NCBI RefSeq assembly: GCF_000463155.2
Contig: NZ_AWFZ01000017.1
Span: 62,001-126,000 of the forward strand
Reading direction: 5' to 3'
Source: Siccibacter turicensis LMG 23730
Lineage (GTDB): Bacteria; Pseudomonadota; Gammaproteobacteria; Enterobacterales; Enterobacteriaceae
Length of the DNA stretch: 64,000 nt
Shown here piece by piece: positions 1-9,064 of the stretch. A program made the position numbers and the translations under genes. The number at the start of each line of letters is the position of its first letter. Positions within the stretch are counted from its first letter, which is position 1. The notes beneath the pieces were generated by a model that saw only the letters and a program-made list of their open reading frames with translations, ran no database searches and was not told the origin of the DNA.

Positions 1-231
1 GCCGCCATGCTGCGCGCCCAGGCCGCACGCAGCGGGTGCTGGCAAAGCCCACAGCCGTTTCATCCCCATATCACCCTGCTGCGCCAGACCGACAGCGCGC
101 TGCGCCTGCCCGCGCCGGGCTTTTGCTGGGAGTGCCCGGTAACGGAGTTTGTGCTGTACGCGTCGCGCTTTAGTCAGGGACGCACCCGCTACCAGCCGCT
201 GCAACGTTTTCCCCTGGACAAGGAGTCGTAA
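1..231 (+). CDS. thpR: RNA 2',3'-cyclic phosphodiesterase ThpR, 3' part (partial)
   Basis: The frame is open from the first base of the window, so the gene begins upstream and only its last 76 codons are present. The 2H phosphoesterase family (ThpR, formerly LigT) opens 2',3'-cyclic phosphate ends of RNA and shows 2'-5' RNA ligase activity in vitro. The fragment contains HPHITLLRQ, the second H-x-T/S catalytic motif of the family, and the usual C-terminal end. The stop overlaps the sfsA start by one base (TAATG), so the two genes are probably translationally coupled. The first H-x-T motif lies outside the window. The call rests on this motif and on the position next to sfsA-dksA, which matches E. 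coli. Confidence 0.85.
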   Translation, partial: AAMLRAQAARSGCWQSPQPFHPHITLLRQTDSALRLPAPGFCWECPVTEFVLYASRFSQGRTRYQPLQRFPLDKES

Positions 232-935
232 TGCATTTCTCCCCGCCGCTCGCCCCCGCGACGCTTATCAAACGCTATAAACGGTTTCTTGCCGACGTGG
301 TGACTCCCGACGGCGTTGAGCTGACGCTGCACTGCCCAAACACCGGCGCCATGACCGGCTGCGCCACGCCGGGGGACACCGTCTGGTACTCCACCTCGAC
401 CGTGGCGACGCGAAAATACCCCCACACCTGGGAACTGACCCACACCCAGGACGGGGCGCTGATCTGCGTAAATACCCTGCGCGCCAACACGCTGGCGCGG
501 GAAGCGCTGGAGTCAGGGAAAATTTCCGAATTACAGGGCTACGAGCGGGTATTGCGCGAGGTGAAATACGGCGCCGAGCGCAGCCGCATCGACTTTATGC
601 TTCAGGCGGAAAACCGCGTTAACTGCTATATTGAAGTGAAATCGGTAACGCTCTCACAACAGGGAAATGGTTACTTTCCGGACGCGGTTACAGCGCGTGG
701 TCAGAAGCATCTGCGGGAGTTGATGAGCGTGGTAGCCCAGGGAGATCGCGCGGTATTGCTGTTCGCGGTGCTCCACACGGCGATAGAACATGTCGCCCCT
801 GCTCGCCATATCGATCCGACCTACGCGCAGCTGTTGTATGAGGCGCAGCAAAAGGGGGTGGAAATTCTTGCTTATAAAGCTACAGTTTCTGCCGATAACA
901 TGACTCTGACAACGCCACTACCTGTCCGTCTCTGA
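231..935 (+). CDS. sfsA: DNA/RNA nuclease SfsA (sugar fermentation stimulation protein)
   Basis: 234 residues, the usual SfsA length. The family has an N-terminal OB-like fold and a C-terminal PD-(D/E)xK-type nuclease domain. Here the metal-binding pattern is seen as D121 in SRIDFML and E135-x-K137 in [10 protein letters not shown]. SfsA was named for raising maltose-gene expression when overproduced; nuclease activity has been described more recently and its cellular role is not settled. The ATG overlaps the thpR stop by one base, with AGGAG just upstream inside thpR. The next gene, dksA, is 178 bp downstream with its own leader, so sfsA probably ends the thpR transcript or reads into dksA. 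Confidence 0.93.
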   Translation: MHFSPPLAPATLIKRYKRFLADVVTPDGVELTLHCPNTGAMTGCATPGDTVWYSTSTVATRKYPHTWELTHTQDGALICVNTLRANTLAREALESGKISELQGYERVLREVKYGAERSRIDFMLQAENRVNCYIEVKSVTLSQQGNGYFPDAVTARGQKHLRELMSVVAQGDRAVLLFAVLHTAIEHVAPARHIDPTYAQLLYEAQQKGVEILAYKATVSADNMTLTTPLPVRL

Positions 936-1113
936 ACCACAGTTTTGGCAATGAAGACAATTTGTTCGGCCGCATGCGCGAATAAGCTTTTCCTCACAGG
1001 GTTGTCAAGTGTAACGTTTAGTTAATTGCTATCCGGAAAAGCTTCTGCTATTTATAGCGGCCTGATTTTTCCCCCGACATGGGGATCGATAGTGCGTGTT
1101 AAGGAGAATCAAC
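936..1113 (+). promoter_or_regulatory. sfsA-dksA intergenic region with a 10-bp dyad (dksA promoter region)
   Basis: A 178-bp stretch without a gene. It contains a perfect 10-bp inverted repeat, AAGCTTTTCC at 984-993 and GGAAAAGCTT at 1035-1044, 41 bp apart, flanking an AT-rich segment. dksA is known to have its own promoter in E. coli and to be autoregulated, so this is the likely promoter region. The role of the dyad is inference. AAGGAG at 1101-1106 is the dksA ribosome binding site. Confidence 0.5.
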
Positions 1114-1569
1114 ATGCAAGAAGGGCAAAACCGTAAAACATCGTCCCTGAGTATTCTGGCCATCGCTGGGGTGGAACCGTATCAGGAGAAGCCGGGCGAA
1201 GAGTATATGAATGAAGCCCAGCTTTCACACTTCAAGCGTATTCTTGAAGCGTGGCGTAATCAGCTCAGGGATGAAGTCGATCGCACCGTCACACACATGC
1301 AGGATGAAGCAGCAAACTTCCCTGACCCGGTTGACCGCGCGGCTCAGGAAGAGGAATTCAGCCTTGAACTGCGTAACCGCGATCGCGAACGTAAATTGAT
1401 CAAAAAGATCGAGAAAACGCTCAAGAAAGTGGAAGACGAAGACTTCGGATTCTGCGAATCCTGCGGCGTTGAAATCGGCATTCGCCGTCTTGAAGCGCGT
1501 CCGACCGCTGACCTTTGCATCGACTGCAAAACGCTGGCGGAAATCCGCGAAAAACAGATGGCGGGCTGA
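1114..1569 (+). CDS. dksA: RNA polymerase-binding transcription factor DksA
   Basis: 151 residues, identical in length to E. coli DksA. DksA enters the secondary channel of RNA polymerase and works with ppGpp to repress rRNA promoters and activate amino acid operons. Visible features are the coiled-coil arms, the acidic tip D71-P-V-D74, and a four-cysteine zinc finger (C114, C117, C135, C138). The ATG at 1114 has AAGGAG 7 bases upstream and gives the standard N-terminus [10 protein letters not shown]. An in-frame ATG at 1096 lies before the ribosome binding site and is rejected. A strong terminator follows at 1596-1624, before gluQ. Confidence 0.98.
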   Translation: MQEGQNRKTSSLSILAIAGVEPYQEKPGEEYMNEAQLSHFKRILEAWRNQLRDEVDRTVTHMQDEAANFPDPVDRAAQEEEFSLELRNRDRERKLIKKIEKTLKKVEDEDFGFCESCGVEIGIRRLEARPTADLCIDCKTLAEIREKQMAG

Positions 1570-1595
1570 TCCAGCACGCGCAAGGGTAATCACAC

Positions 1596-1624
1596 GGCGG
1601 GAGCTTCTCCCGCCTTGTTTTTTT
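1596..1624 (+). terminator. Rho-independent terminator after dksA
   Basis: GGCGGGAG at 1596-1603, loop CTT, CTCCCGCC at 1607-1614, then TTGTTTTTTT. A perfect 8-bp GC-rich stem with a U-tract, placed 27 bp after the dksA stop and 10 bp before the gluQ ATG. Some readthrough would be needed to express gluQ, as described for the dksA-gluQ pair of other enterics. Confidence 0.9.
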
Positions 1625-1634
1625 AAAGACCAGC

Positions 1635-2534
1635 ATGATCGCCTCACAACCTTACATCGGGCGCTTTGCCCCTTCGCCCTCCGGCGAACTCCATTTCGGC
1701 TCGCTGATTGCCGCCCTCGGCAGCTACCTGCAGGCACGCGCTCAGCGCGGGATCTGGCGGGTGCGCATCGAAGATATCGACCCACCCCGTGAAGTTCCCG
1801 GTGCCGCAAACACCATTTTGCGTCAGCTGGAACAGTACGGTCTGCACTGGGACGGTGAAGTGCTCTGGCAGTCGCAGCGCCATGAGGCCTACCGCGCCGC
1901 GCTGGCATACCTGCACCAGCACGGCAAAAGCTACTACTGCACCTGCACCCGCAGCCGGATCCAACAGATCGGCGGCTACTATGACGGCCACTGCCGCACG
2001 CTTGGGCACGGCCCGGCTAACGCCGCGGTGCGTCTTTTTCAGCAGCAGCCGGTGCTGCACTTTCACGATCTGCTGCGCGGAGACGTGGAGGCTAACGCGG
2101 CGCTGGCGCGGGAAGATTTCATTATTCATCGCCGCGATGGGCTGTTCGCCTATAACCTGGCGGTGGTGGTGGACGATCATTTTCAGGGCGTGACCGAGAT
2201 CGTGCGCGGGGCGGATCTGATTGAGCCCACGGTGCGCCAGATGGCGCTGTATCATCAGTTTGGCTGGCCGGTGCCGCGCTATCTGCACCTTCCGCTGGCG
2301 CGCAATGCCGATGGCAACAAGCTTTCCAAACAAAATCACGCGCCCGCCCTGCCGTCAGGCGACCCGCGGCCGATAATAATCAATGCTTTACATTTTTTGA
2401 ACCAGAGGGTAACTAAGGAGTGGCAGGACCTCTCCCTGGATGACCTGCTGGCCCGTGCAGTGGCACACTGGCGTCCTGAAGATATCCCCGTTGACATACC
2501 AACGAATCCGGCATTCTCAAACGCGCCGCTGTAA
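1635..2534 (+). CDS. gluQ: Glutamyl-Q tRNA(Asp) synthetase
   Basis: 299 residues. GluQRS activates glutamate without tRNA and attaches it to queuosine at the wobble position of tRNA(Asp). It is a truncated GluRS paralogue without the anticodon-binding domain, which fits the short length. The HIGH-type signature is in [13 protein letters not shown] (residues 11-23), the KMSKS-type motif is KLSKQN near residue 230, and the zinc site is C102-x-C104 with C120. The start lies only 10 bp after the dksA terminator hairpin, so expression likely depends on readthrough. Downstream is pcnB, 55 bp away. Confidence 0.95.
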   Translation: MIASQPYIGRFAPSPSGELHFGSLIAALGSYLQARAQRGIWRVRIEDIDPPREVPGAANTILRQLEQYGLHWDGEVLWQSQRHEAYRAALAYLHQHGKSYYCTCTRSRIQQIGGYYDGHCRTLGHGPANAAVRLFQQQPVLHFHDLLRGDVEANAALAREDFIIHRRDGLFAYNLAVVVDDHFQGVTEIVRGADLIEPTVRQMALYHQFGWPVPRYLHLPLARNADGNKLSKQNHAPALPSGDPRPIIINALHFLNQRVTKEWQDLSLDDLLARAVAHWRPEDIPVDIPTNPAFSNAPL

Positions 2535-2589
2535 GCTATGATTAGCCGCTGTTTTTTGTCCCGAGAGTCTGACACTACCGAGGTGTACT

Positions 2590-3984
2590 ATTTTTACCCG
2601 AGTCGCTAATTTTTGCCGTAAGGTGCTAACCCGCGAGGAAACCGTGGTTGACGAGCCGCAAGCCCGGCCGCTTATGACTATCGTCCCGCGCGAACAACAC
2701 GCCATCTCTCGCAAAGATATCAGTGAAAATGCCCTCAAGGTGCTCTACCGCCTTAATAAGGCGGGCTATGAAGCATATCTCGTAGGCGGCGGCGTCCGTG
2801 ACCTGCTGCTTGGCAAAAAACCGAAAGATTTTGATATCACCACCAACGCCACGCCCGATCAGGTCAGGAAGCTGTTCCGCAACTGCCGCCTGGTTGGCCG
2901 CCGTTTCCGTCTGGCCCACGTGATGTTTGGCCCGGAAATCATTGAGGTGGCGACCTTCCGCGGTCATCACGAAGAGACGGCGAACGATCGCAACACGTCC
3001 CAGCGCGGCCAGAACGGCATGCTGCTGCGCGACAACATTTTCGGCTCCATCGAAGAGGACGCCCAGCGTCGCGACTTCACCATCAACAGCCTCTACTACA
3101 GCGTAGCCGATTTTACGGTACGCGATTTCGTGGGCGCGATGGACGATCTCGAACAGGGCGTAATTCGCCTGATCGGCGATCCGGAGACCCGTTACCGCGA
3201 AGATCCGGTGCGCATGCTGCGCGCCGTGCGCTTTGCCGCCAAGCTGGATATGCGTATCAGCCCGGAAACCGCCGAGCCGATCCCGCGCCTGGCGACCCTG
3301 ATCAACGACGTGCCGCCGGCCCGCCTGTTTGAAGAGTCGCTCAAGCTGCTGCAGTCCGGCTACGGCTATAAAACCTATCTTCTGCTGCGTGAATGCCATC
3401 TGTTCCAGCCGCTGTTCCCGACCATCACCCGCTACTTTACCGAGCAGGGTGACAGCCCGATGGAACGCATCATCGTTCAGGTCCTGAAGAACACCGACAA
3501 CCGCATTCATAACGACATGCGCGTCAATCCGGCGTTCTTGTTTGCCGCGATGTTCTGGTATCCGCAGATGGAAACCGCGCAGCGTATCGCCCAGGAAGGC
3601 GGACTCGCCTGGCAGGATGCGTTCGCGCTGGCGATGAACGACGTACTGGATGAAGCCTGCCGCTCGCTGGCGATTCCGAAACGCATCACCACGCTGATCC
3701 GTGATATCTGGGTTCTGCAGCTGCGCATGTCACGCCGCCAGGGCAAACGCGCATGGAAACTGATGGAGCATCCTAAGTTCCGTGCCGCCTACGATCTGAT
3801 GGCCCTGCGCGCCGAAGCGGAAAACAACAGTGAGCTACAGCGTCTGACCCGCTGGTGGGGCGAGTTCCAGGTCGCCGCACCGCCGCACCAGAAAGATATG
3901 CTCAACGAGCTGGATGAAGAGCCGGCAGCACGTCGCCGTACCCGTCGTCCACGCCGTCGCGCACCGCGTCGTGAGGGTGCATGA
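2590..3984 (+). CDS. pcnB: Poly(A) polymerase I, with a non-canonical AUU start codon
   Basis: 464 residues from an ATT codon at 2590. PAP I adds poly(A) tails to RNA 3' ends, promoting decay, and controls ColE1-type plasmid copy number. The nucleotidyltransferase core [17 protein letters not shown] carries catalytic D80 and D82, with D162 in the [12 protein letters not shown] segment. These numbers agree with those reported for the E. coli enzyme only if translation starts at the ATT. No in-frame ATG lies upstream, and residues 2-11 ([10 protein letters not shown]) match E. coli PcnB. A GAGGTG sits 4 bases before the ATT. E. coli pcnB is an established AUU-start gene. The C-terminus is the typical Arg-rich tail. 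The last 4 bases overlap folK. Confidence 0.93.
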   Translation: MFTRVANFCRKVLTREETVVDEPQARPLMTIVPREQHAISRKDISENALKVLYRLNKAGYEAYLVGGGVRDLLLGKKPKDFDITTNATPDQVRKLFRNCRLVGRRFRLAHVMFGPEIIEVATFRGHHEETANDRNTSQRGQNGMLLRDNIFGSIEEDAQRRDFTINSLYYSVADFTVRDFVGAMDDLEQGVIRLIGDPETRYREDPVRMLRAVRFAAKLDMRISPETAEPIPRLATLINDVPPARLFEESLKLLQSGYGYKTYLLLRECHLFQPLFPTITRYFTEQGDSPMERIIVQVLKNTDNRIHNDMRVNPAFLFAAMFWYPQMETAQRIAQEGGLAWQDAFALAMNDVLDEACRSLAIPKRITTLIRDIWVLQLRMSRRQGKRAWKLMEHPKFRAAYDLMALRAEAENNSELQRLTRWWGEFQVAAPPHQKDMLNELDEEPAARRRTRRPRRRAPRREGA

Positions 3985-4460
3985 CAGCGGTCTATCTCGC
4001 CATCGGCAGCAATCTCGCCTCGCCGCTGGCGCAGGTTAACGCAGCGCTTGAGGCGCTGCGCGCCCTTCCCGATACCCAGCTGGTGGCGGTCTCCTCTTTT
4101 TACCGCACCCCACCGCTCGGCCCGCAGGATCAGCCCGACTACCTTAACGCCGCCGTGGCGCTCGAAACCCGTCTCGATCCCGAAACGCTGCTCGACCATA
4201 CCCAGCGTATCGAACGTCAGCAGGGCCGCGAGCGCAAAGCCGAACGCTGGGGGCCGCGCACCCTCGATCTCGACATCATGCTGTTTGGCGACGCTACCCT
4301 TGCTACCCCGCGTCTGACGGTGCCGCATTACGATATGCTCAACCGTGGCTTTATGCTCTGGCCGCTGTTTGAGATCGCCCCGGATCTGCACTTTCCGGAC
4401 GGCAGCACGCTGAAAGCCCACCTTGCTCAGCTCAATGTACCCGCGCCGGCGCGCTGGTAA
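3981..4460 (+). CDS. folK: 2-amino-4-hydroxy-6-hydroxymethyldihydropteridine pyrophosphokinase (HPPK)
   Basis: 159 residues, the usual HPPK length. It transfers pyrophosphate from ATP to 6-hydroxymethyl-7,8-dihydropterin, the step before dihydropteroate synthase in folate synthesis. The family signature is seen as [18 protein letters not shown]96 and D98 are the two Mg-binding aspartates (D95 and D97 when the Met is not counted). The ATG overlaps the pcnB stop as ATGA, a translational coupling conserved in E. coli. In E. coli K-12 a fimbrial cluster separates folK from panB; here only 122 bp do. Confidence 0.97.
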   Translation: MTAVYLAIGSNLASPLAQVNAALEALRALPDTQLVAVSSFYRTPPLGPQDQPDYLNAAVALETRLDPETLLDHTQRIERQQGRERKAERWGPRTLDLDIMLFGDATLATPRLTVPHYDMLNRGFMLWPLFEIAPDLHFPDGSTLKAHLAQLNVPAPARW

Positions 4461-4582
4461 GCCCGCGCTCCACCCCTCTTTTTTACGCTATTTCATAACC
4501 TTACATGACCTACTGCTGAAATCATTGTTTCGGCGCAGAGGGGTCATTAGAATGCTTCAACCCTCAGGCTTTCGGAGCTGTT

Positions 4583-5377
4583 ATGAAACCAACCACCCTA
4601 TCCTGGCTGCGTAAACGCAAAGAGCAGAAGCTGCGTTTCGCCACCATCACTGCCTACGATTACAGCTTTGCGAAGCTGTTTGCCGAAGAGGGCATCAACG
4701 TGATGCTGGTCGGCGATTCGCTGGGGATGACGGTTCAGGGGCACGACTCCACCCTGCCGGTCACCGTCGACGACATTATCTATCACACCCGTGCGGTACG
4801 CCGCGGCGCGCCCGCGTGCCTGCTGCTCGCCGATCTGCCGTTTATGGCCTATGCCACGCCGGAGCAGGCGTTTGATAACGCCGCCGCGGTGATGCGCGCC
4901 GGGGCTAACATGGTCAAAATCGAGGGCGGCCGCTGGCTGGTGGATACCGTGCGGATGCTGACCGAGCGCGCGGTGCCGGTGTGCGGCCATCTGGGCCTGA
5001 CGCCGCAGTCGGTGAACATTTTCGGCGGCTATAAGGTGCAGGGGCGCGATGACACGGCCGCGCAAACGCTGCTGGACGACGCGCTGGCGCTGGAAGCCGC
5101 TGGCGCGCAGCTGCTGGTGCTTGAGTGTGTGCCGGTAGCGCTGGCGAAACACGTTACCGAGGCGCTGCGCATTCCGGTCATCGGCATCGGGGCGGGCAAC
5201 GTCACCGACGGGCAGATCCTGGTGATGCACGACGCGTTTGGCATTACCGGGGGGCATATCCCCAAATTTGCGAAGAATTTCCTGTCAGGTGCCGGGGACA
5301 TGCGCGCTGCGGTCCGCCAGTACGTGGCGGAGGTTGAATCCGGCGCCTATCCGGGCGACGAACACAGTTTTCATTAA
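4583..5377 (+). CDS. panB: 3-methyl-2-oxobutanoate hydroxymethyltransferase
   Basis: 264 residues, same as E. coli PanB. It makes ketopantoate from alpha-ketoisovalerate and 5,10-methylene-tetrahydrofolate, the first committed step to pantothenate. The TIM-barrel active site is readable: Mg ligands D45 (in VGDSLGM) and D84 (in LADLPF), K112 and E114 (in VKIEGG), and the general base E181. The ATG at 4583 follows GGAGCTGTT, and the N-terminus MKPTTLSWL is standard. panC follows after 23 bp, so panBC is one transcription unit. The upstream gene folK is 122 bp away. Confidence 0.98.
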   Translation: MKPTTLSWLRKRKEQKLRFATITAYDYSFAKLFAEEGINVMLVGDSLGMTVQGHDSTLPVTVDDIIYHTRAVRRGAPACLLLADLPFMAYATPEQAFDNAAAVMRAGANMVKIEGGRWLVDTVRMLTERAVPVCGHLGLTPQSVNIFGGYKVQGRDDTAAQTLLDDALALEAAGAQLLVLECVPVALAKHVTEALRIPVIGIGAGNVTDGQILVMHDAFGITGGHIPKFAKNFLSGAGDMRAAVRQYVAEVESGAYPGDEHSFH

Positions 5378-5400
5378 TTCAGGGTCAGGGAGCAAGCATA

Positions 5401-6255
5401 GTGCTGATTATCGAAACCTTACCGCTGCTGCGCCAGCACATCCGCCGGATGCGCCTGGAAGGCAAACGCATCGCGCTGGTCCCCACGATGGGCAACCTGC
5501 ATGACGGTCATATGAAGCTGGTTGACGAGGCCAAAGCCCGCGCCGACGTGGTGGTGGTGACGATTTTCGTCAACCCGATGCAGTTCGATCGCGCAGACGA
5601 TCTGGTGCGCTACCCGCGCACGCTGCAGGAGGACTGCGAAAAGCTTAACAAGCGTAAAGTCGATCTGGTGTTCTCGCCGGCCCCCGAAGAGATCTATCCC
5701 GCCGGAACCGGGGAACAGACCTTTGTGGAAGTGCCCGGCATCTCCGGCATTCTGGAAGGCGCCAGCCGTCCGGGGCATTTTCGCGGCGTCTCCACTATCG
5801 TCAGCAAGCTGTTTAACCTGGTGCAGCCCGACATCGCCTGCTTTGGCGAGAAGGACTACCAGCAGCTGGCGCTGATCCGCAAAATGACCGCGGACATGGG
5901 CTACGACATTGATATCGTCGGCGTACCGACGGTGCGGGCCAAAGATGGCCTGGCGCTCAGCTCGCGCAACGGCTATCTCAGCCCCGAACAGCGTAAGATT
6001 GCGCCGGGTCTGCATAAGGTGATGCAGGAGATGGCTGCCCGCGTACAGGCCGGCGAGCGCGACGTCGAGGCGATCGTTGCCGAAGCGACGCAGGCGCTGG
6101 ATGAAAAAGGCTTTCGTACCGATGAGCTGACTGTGTGCGATGCCGATACCCTTGGCGAGCTGTCGGCAACCAGCAAACGCGCGGTGATCCTGATGGCCGC
6201 CTGGCTCGGTCAGGCGCGGCTTATCGACAATATCAGCGTCGATCTGCCCCAGTAG
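5401..6255 (+). CDS. panC: Pantothenate synthetase (pantoate-beta-alanine ligase)
   Basis: 284 residues. It condenses pantoate with beta-alanine through a pantoyl-adenylate. The nucleotidyltransferase HxxGH-type motif is at H34-D-G-H37 in NLHDGHMKL, and the KMSKS-like loop is [10 protein letters not shown] near residue 185. The start is a GTG at 5401 with AGGGAG at 5387-5392; it gives the family N-terminus [11 protein letters not shown]. panC lies 23 bp after panB. PanD, which supplies the beta-alanine substrate, is encoded 191 bp downstream. Confidence 0.98.
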   Translation: MLIIETLPLLRQHIRRMRLEGKRIALVPTMGNLHDGHMKLVDEAKARADVVVVTIFVNPMQFDRADDLVRYPRTLQEDCEKLNKRKVDLVFSPAPEEIYPAGTGEQTFVEVPGISGILEGASRPGHFRGVSTIVSKLFNLVQPDIACFGEKDYQQLALIRKMTADMGYDIDIVGVPTVRAKDGLALSSRNGYLSPEQRKIAPGLHKVMQEMAARVQAGERDVEAIVAEATQALDEKGFRTDELTVCDADTLGELSATSKRAVILMAAWLGQARLIDNISVDLPQ

Positions 6256-6446
6256 ACAGCCTCGCTGATTCAGGCAATACTGCTGAGCCCGGCGCCTGCC
6301 GGGGTCAGCGACGCCGACGCCCCCGGCGTGTGGAAACGGTGGGGACGATAGCCTGAGCAGTCCGGTCAGGGTATCGCAGCAGGGATGAACTACGCGGAGC
6401 GCGCCCTCATCGCGCGCGGAATGTTTTCGTCACTAAGGTTCAGACT
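6256..6446 (+). promoter_or_regulatory. panC-panD intergenic region
   Basis: 191 bp with no gene. E. coli K-12 has the transposase-like yadD here; no trace of it is visible. The left half is very G+C rich with small inverted repeats (CCGGCGCC and CCCCCGGCG types), which could form a weak terminator for panBC. The right half probably holds the panD promoter; AAGG about 10 bases before the ATG at 6447 is the ribosome binding site. Confidence 0.35.
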
Positions 6447-6827
6447 ATGATTCGCACAATGCTGCAAGGCAAGCTCCACCGCGTCAGCGTGACGCAGGCA
6501 GACTTGCATTACGAAGGTTCCTGCGCCATCGACCAGGATTTCCTTGAGGCGGCAGGAATTCTGGAATACGAAGCCATCGATATCTATAACGTGACCAACG
6601 GCAAGCGCTTTTCTACCTACGCCATTGCCGGCGAGCGCGGTTCAAAAATCATTTCGGTCAACGGGGCGGCGGCGCACTGCGCGGACGTCGGCGATATCCT
6701 GATTATCGCCAGCTACGTCACCATGCCGGATGAGCAGGCGCGTCAGTGGCAGCCGAAAGTGGCCTACTTTGATGCCAATAACGAGATGAAGCGTACCGCC
6801 AAAGCGGTACCGGTGCAGGTCGCCTGA
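6447..6827 (+). CDS. panD: Aspartate 1-decarboxylase proenzyme
   Basis: 126 residues, as in E. coli. It decarboxylates L-aspartate to beta-alanine for PanC. It is made as an inactive pro-protein that cleaves itself between G24 and S25, turning S25 into the pyruvoyl cofactor. The processing site is visible as HYEGSCAID. In E. coli cleavage is helped by PanZ (PanM). It is co-located with panBC but separated by 191 bp and followed by its own terminator, so it may be a separate transcript. Confidence 0.98.
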   Translation: MIRTMLQGKLHRVSVTQADLHYEGSCAIDQDFLEAAGILEYEAIDIYNVTNGKRFSTYAIAGERGSKIISVNGAAAHCADVGDILIIASYVTMPDEQARQWQPKVAYFDANNEMKRTAKAVPVQVA

Positions 6828-6856
6828 TCGTCCCGGTGAACCTCACCCTGCTACCC

Positions 6857-6888
6857 AACCCGGCCAGCCCCGCTGCCCGGGTTTTTTA
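6857..6888 (+). terminator. Rho-independent terminator after panD
   Basis: AACCCGG at 6857-6863 pairs with CCGGGTT at 6877-6883, with a 13-base loop that itself contains a CAGC/GCTG pairing, followed by TTTTTT. It lies between convergent panD and yadE and ends 6 bp before the yadE stop. Confidence 0.8.
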
Positions 6889-6893
6889 TCGCC

Positions 6894-8141
6894 TCAGCCC
6901 TGCGGCTGGTTGCTGATAAGCTTCGCCATGGTTTCCAGCGAATCCTCGCGCAGGATGTAGAGTCGCTTCAGTAAAAACGGGTTATCCCCCGGCTTCACTT
7001 TCCCCTTCACCGTGGTCACCGCCAGATGGAAGCCAGCATCGTTCGCCGCCTTCACCGCTTTATCGTCGTACCCACCGAACGGATAAGAGAGATAGAGCAC
7101 GTGAGGGTTGAACTGCGACAGCGCGCGGCGCGAGCGCTCAAAATCGAACAGGATGTTGTGATAGCTGCGGGTCAGCAGCACCGGATGCCAGGGCCGGTCG
7201 GTGCGGTGCAAAAAGTGGGTGTGCGACTGAATATCAAACACGTCCTGAATGCCTTTCAGCTCACCAATACTCATAAACTGCAGCGATTTCGCATCCCACT
7301 TTTGCGGGTGCGCTTTGATGCGCGACGAGATGATAAAGGCGGTCGCGGTGAAACCGTACTGCTTCAGCACCGGGTAGGCATAGCGGCTGACCGACTTCAG
7401 GCCATCGTCAAAGGTGATCACCACTGCTCGCGCCGGAAGGTTCATGCGGTTACGCACGTAGCCCTCCAACTGATACATGGTCAGGGTGGTGTAGCCCAGA
7501 TCCCGCAGCCAGGTCATCTGGTTGCTGAAGGCGCGCACCGATGTCGTCGTGGAGGTGTGGCGAAAGCGCGTGTTCTCTTCATCTTTGAGGATATGGTGAT
7601 ACGTCAGCACCGGCAGCCCGCTGTCCTGCTGGGCATCCAGGCTGCTGATGTACGCCAGCCGGTTACCGATGCGCACCTGAAACCAGGTCTGGTTCAGGCG
7701 GTCCTTGAGCTTGCCGATAATCGGATAGCGCAGGTTGTCGGCCAGCACCCCGAACGGCGCGCTGCCGCTGTCCGGCGCGTTGTAGACTCGGGTATCCTGA
7801 TGCGTCACCAGATTCAGGTTACTGAGCGGCTTGTTCAGATCCCCGAGCCGGTCCTCCACCCGTTGTTTTCCCGCGACCGGCGCCAGATGGTCTTTATCAA
7901 TAAAGCCGGTGCCAAACCCGAAACGAAACTCGTAGTGATCCGCCGCCGTCGGAACCACGGCAATGATCTGCCCCTCTTCAATCTTCCCGACGGTGATTAC
8001 CCGGTTGCCGACCTGCGCCCAGATATCGGCATCTTCGGTGGTCTGCATATACTGCGCGGTAAGCCCTTCGCGGCTGAGCAGGCTGGCATACGCGCTGCCG
8101 GTAGTCAGCAACAACAGGCACAAAACGAGACGATTCAACAT
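6894..8141 (-). CDS. yadE: Polysaccharide deacetylase family protein YadE
   Basis: 415 residues. The N-terminus is a signal peptide, with a hydrophobic run from residue 4 to 14 and a likely cut after AYA (residue 19). The middle (about 30-170) looks like an SH3-type or beta-rich extension. The C-terminal carbohydrate esterase 4 (NodB-type) domain carries TFDDG at 243-247, SHTH at 306-309, and a YPFGG segment near residue 352. These motifs hold the catalytic Asp and the metal-binding residues of peptidoglycan or exopolysaccharide deacetylases. The substrate of YadE is not established. In E. coli yadI lies between yadE and yadH; here it is absent. Confidence 0.9.
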   Translation of the reverse strand: MLNRLVLCLLLLTTGSAYASLLSREGLTAQYMQTTEDADIWAQVGNRVITVGKIEEGQIIAVVPTAADHYEFRFGFGTGFIDKDHLAPVAGKQRVEDRLGDLNKPLSNLNLVTHQDTRVYNAPDSGSAPFGVLADNLRYPIIGKLKDRLNQTWFQVRIGNRLAYISSLDAQQDSGLPVLTYHHILKDEENTRFRHTSTTTSVRAFSNQMTWLRDLGYTTLTMYQLEGYVRNRMNLPARAVVITFDDGLKSVSRYAYPVLKQYGFTATAFIISSRIKAHPQKWDAKSLQFMSIGELKGIQDVFDIQSHTHFLHRTDRPWHPVLLTRSYHNILFDFERSRRALSQFNPHVLYLSYPFGGYDDKAVKAANDAGFHLAVTTVKGKVKPGDNPFLLKRLYILREDSLETMAKLISNQPQG

Positions 8142-8247
8142 AGCGGGGTATCAGGATGTGGTGACAGGACGCGTATTTTAACAAAAGCGTCATCAATACC
8201 AATGGTTAATTATCGTGCGGACAACGAGACGTGAAGCGGGAGCGGTG

Positions 8248-8280
8248 TTTCACCCGGTCAGCGCGACCGACCGGGTGAAA
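8248..8280. repeat. Perfect 12-bp inverted repeat between yadH and yadE
   Basis: TTTCACCCGGTC at 8248-8259 and GACCGGGTGAAA at 8269-8280, with a 9-base loop. It begins 14 bp after the yadH stop on the minus strand. It could be the yadGH terminator, but no U-tract follows on either strand, so it may act as an mRNA 3'-end stabilising hairpin or a protein-binding dyad. It sits where E. coli has yadI. Confidence 0.6.
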
Positions 8281-8293
8281 GATGCCGTGCGGA

Positions 8294-9064
8294 TCAGGTG
8301 CGCAGGCCGCGTCCACGCTGGATCAGATACCAGCACAGGATGTAGAACGCCACGATGAACACCACCAGGACCGCCACCGTGGTAGCCAGCGGTACATCGT
8401 TGATGCCCAGGAAGCCGTAGCGGAAGCCGCTGATCATGTAGACGATCGGGTTGAGGTGCGACAGCGCCTGCCAGAACGGCGGGAGCAGCGTCAGGGAGTA
8501 GAACACCCCGCCGAGGTAGGTCAGCGGCGTCAACACGAAGGTTGGGATCAGACTGATGTCGTCGAACGTTTTCGCGAATACCGCATTGAGCAGACCGGCC
8601 AGCGAGAACAGCACGGCGGTAAGCAGCAGCGTCAGGGCGACAAACACCCACGAATGGACCTGGAACGGCACGAAAAACAGCGAAATCGCGGTCACCATAA
8701 CCCCCACGCACAGTCCACGCGCCACACCGCCGCCGACGTAGCCGGTGATGATGACGTGGGTCGGAACCGGGGCCACCAGCAGCTCTTCAATGTTGCGCTG
8801 GAACTTGGCGCTGAAGAACGACGAGGCGACGTTGGCATAGGCGTTGGTGATCACCGCCATCATGATCAGGCCGGGCACGATAAACTGCATGTAGGTAAAG
8901 CCGTGCATTTCACCAATTCGCGAACCAATAAGGTTGCCGAAGATGATGAAGTAGAGGGTCATGGTGATGACTGGCGGCACCAGGGTCTGGATCCAGATGC
9001 GCATAAAGCGGTGGATCTCTTTAGCCCAGATGCTCTTTAACGCCACCCAATAGAGCTGCATCAT
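8294..9064 (-). CDS. yadH: ABC transporter permease YadH
   Basis: 256 residues with about six hydrophobic segments, the ABC-2 type membrane subunit. It forms an exporter with YadG, whose gene overlaps its start by 4 bases (ATGA). The substrate is not established. Features include the hydrophobic FFSAKFQRNIEELLVAPV segment, which resembles the coupling region of the ABC-2 family, and a short basic C-terminus (IQRGRGLRT). It is the second gene of the yadGH operon, followed by a 12-bp inverted repeat. Confidence 0.93.
   Translation of the reverse strand: MMQLYWVALKSIWAKEIHRFMRIWIQTLVPPVITMTLYFIIFGNLIGSRIGEMHGFTYMQFIVPGLIMMAVITNAYANVASSFFSAKFQRNIEELLVAPVPTHVIITGYVGGGVARGLCVGVMVTAISLFFVPFQVHSWVFVALTLLLTAVLFSLAGLLNAVFAKTFDDISLIPTFVLTPLTYLGGVFYSLTLLPPFWQALSHLNPIVYMISGFRYGFLGINDVPLATTVAVLVVFIVAFYILCWYLIQRGRGLRT

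Noticed and set aside
2623-3984. pcnB starting at the GTG at 2623
   Set aside because: The upstream codons in frame match E. coli PcnB back to the ATT at 2590, and catalytic residue numbering fits only the longer protein.
6135-6356. A 73-codon frame across the panC end as a remnant of yadD
   Set aside because: It is an alternative frame of panC running into G+C-rich spacer, with no transposase-like residues.
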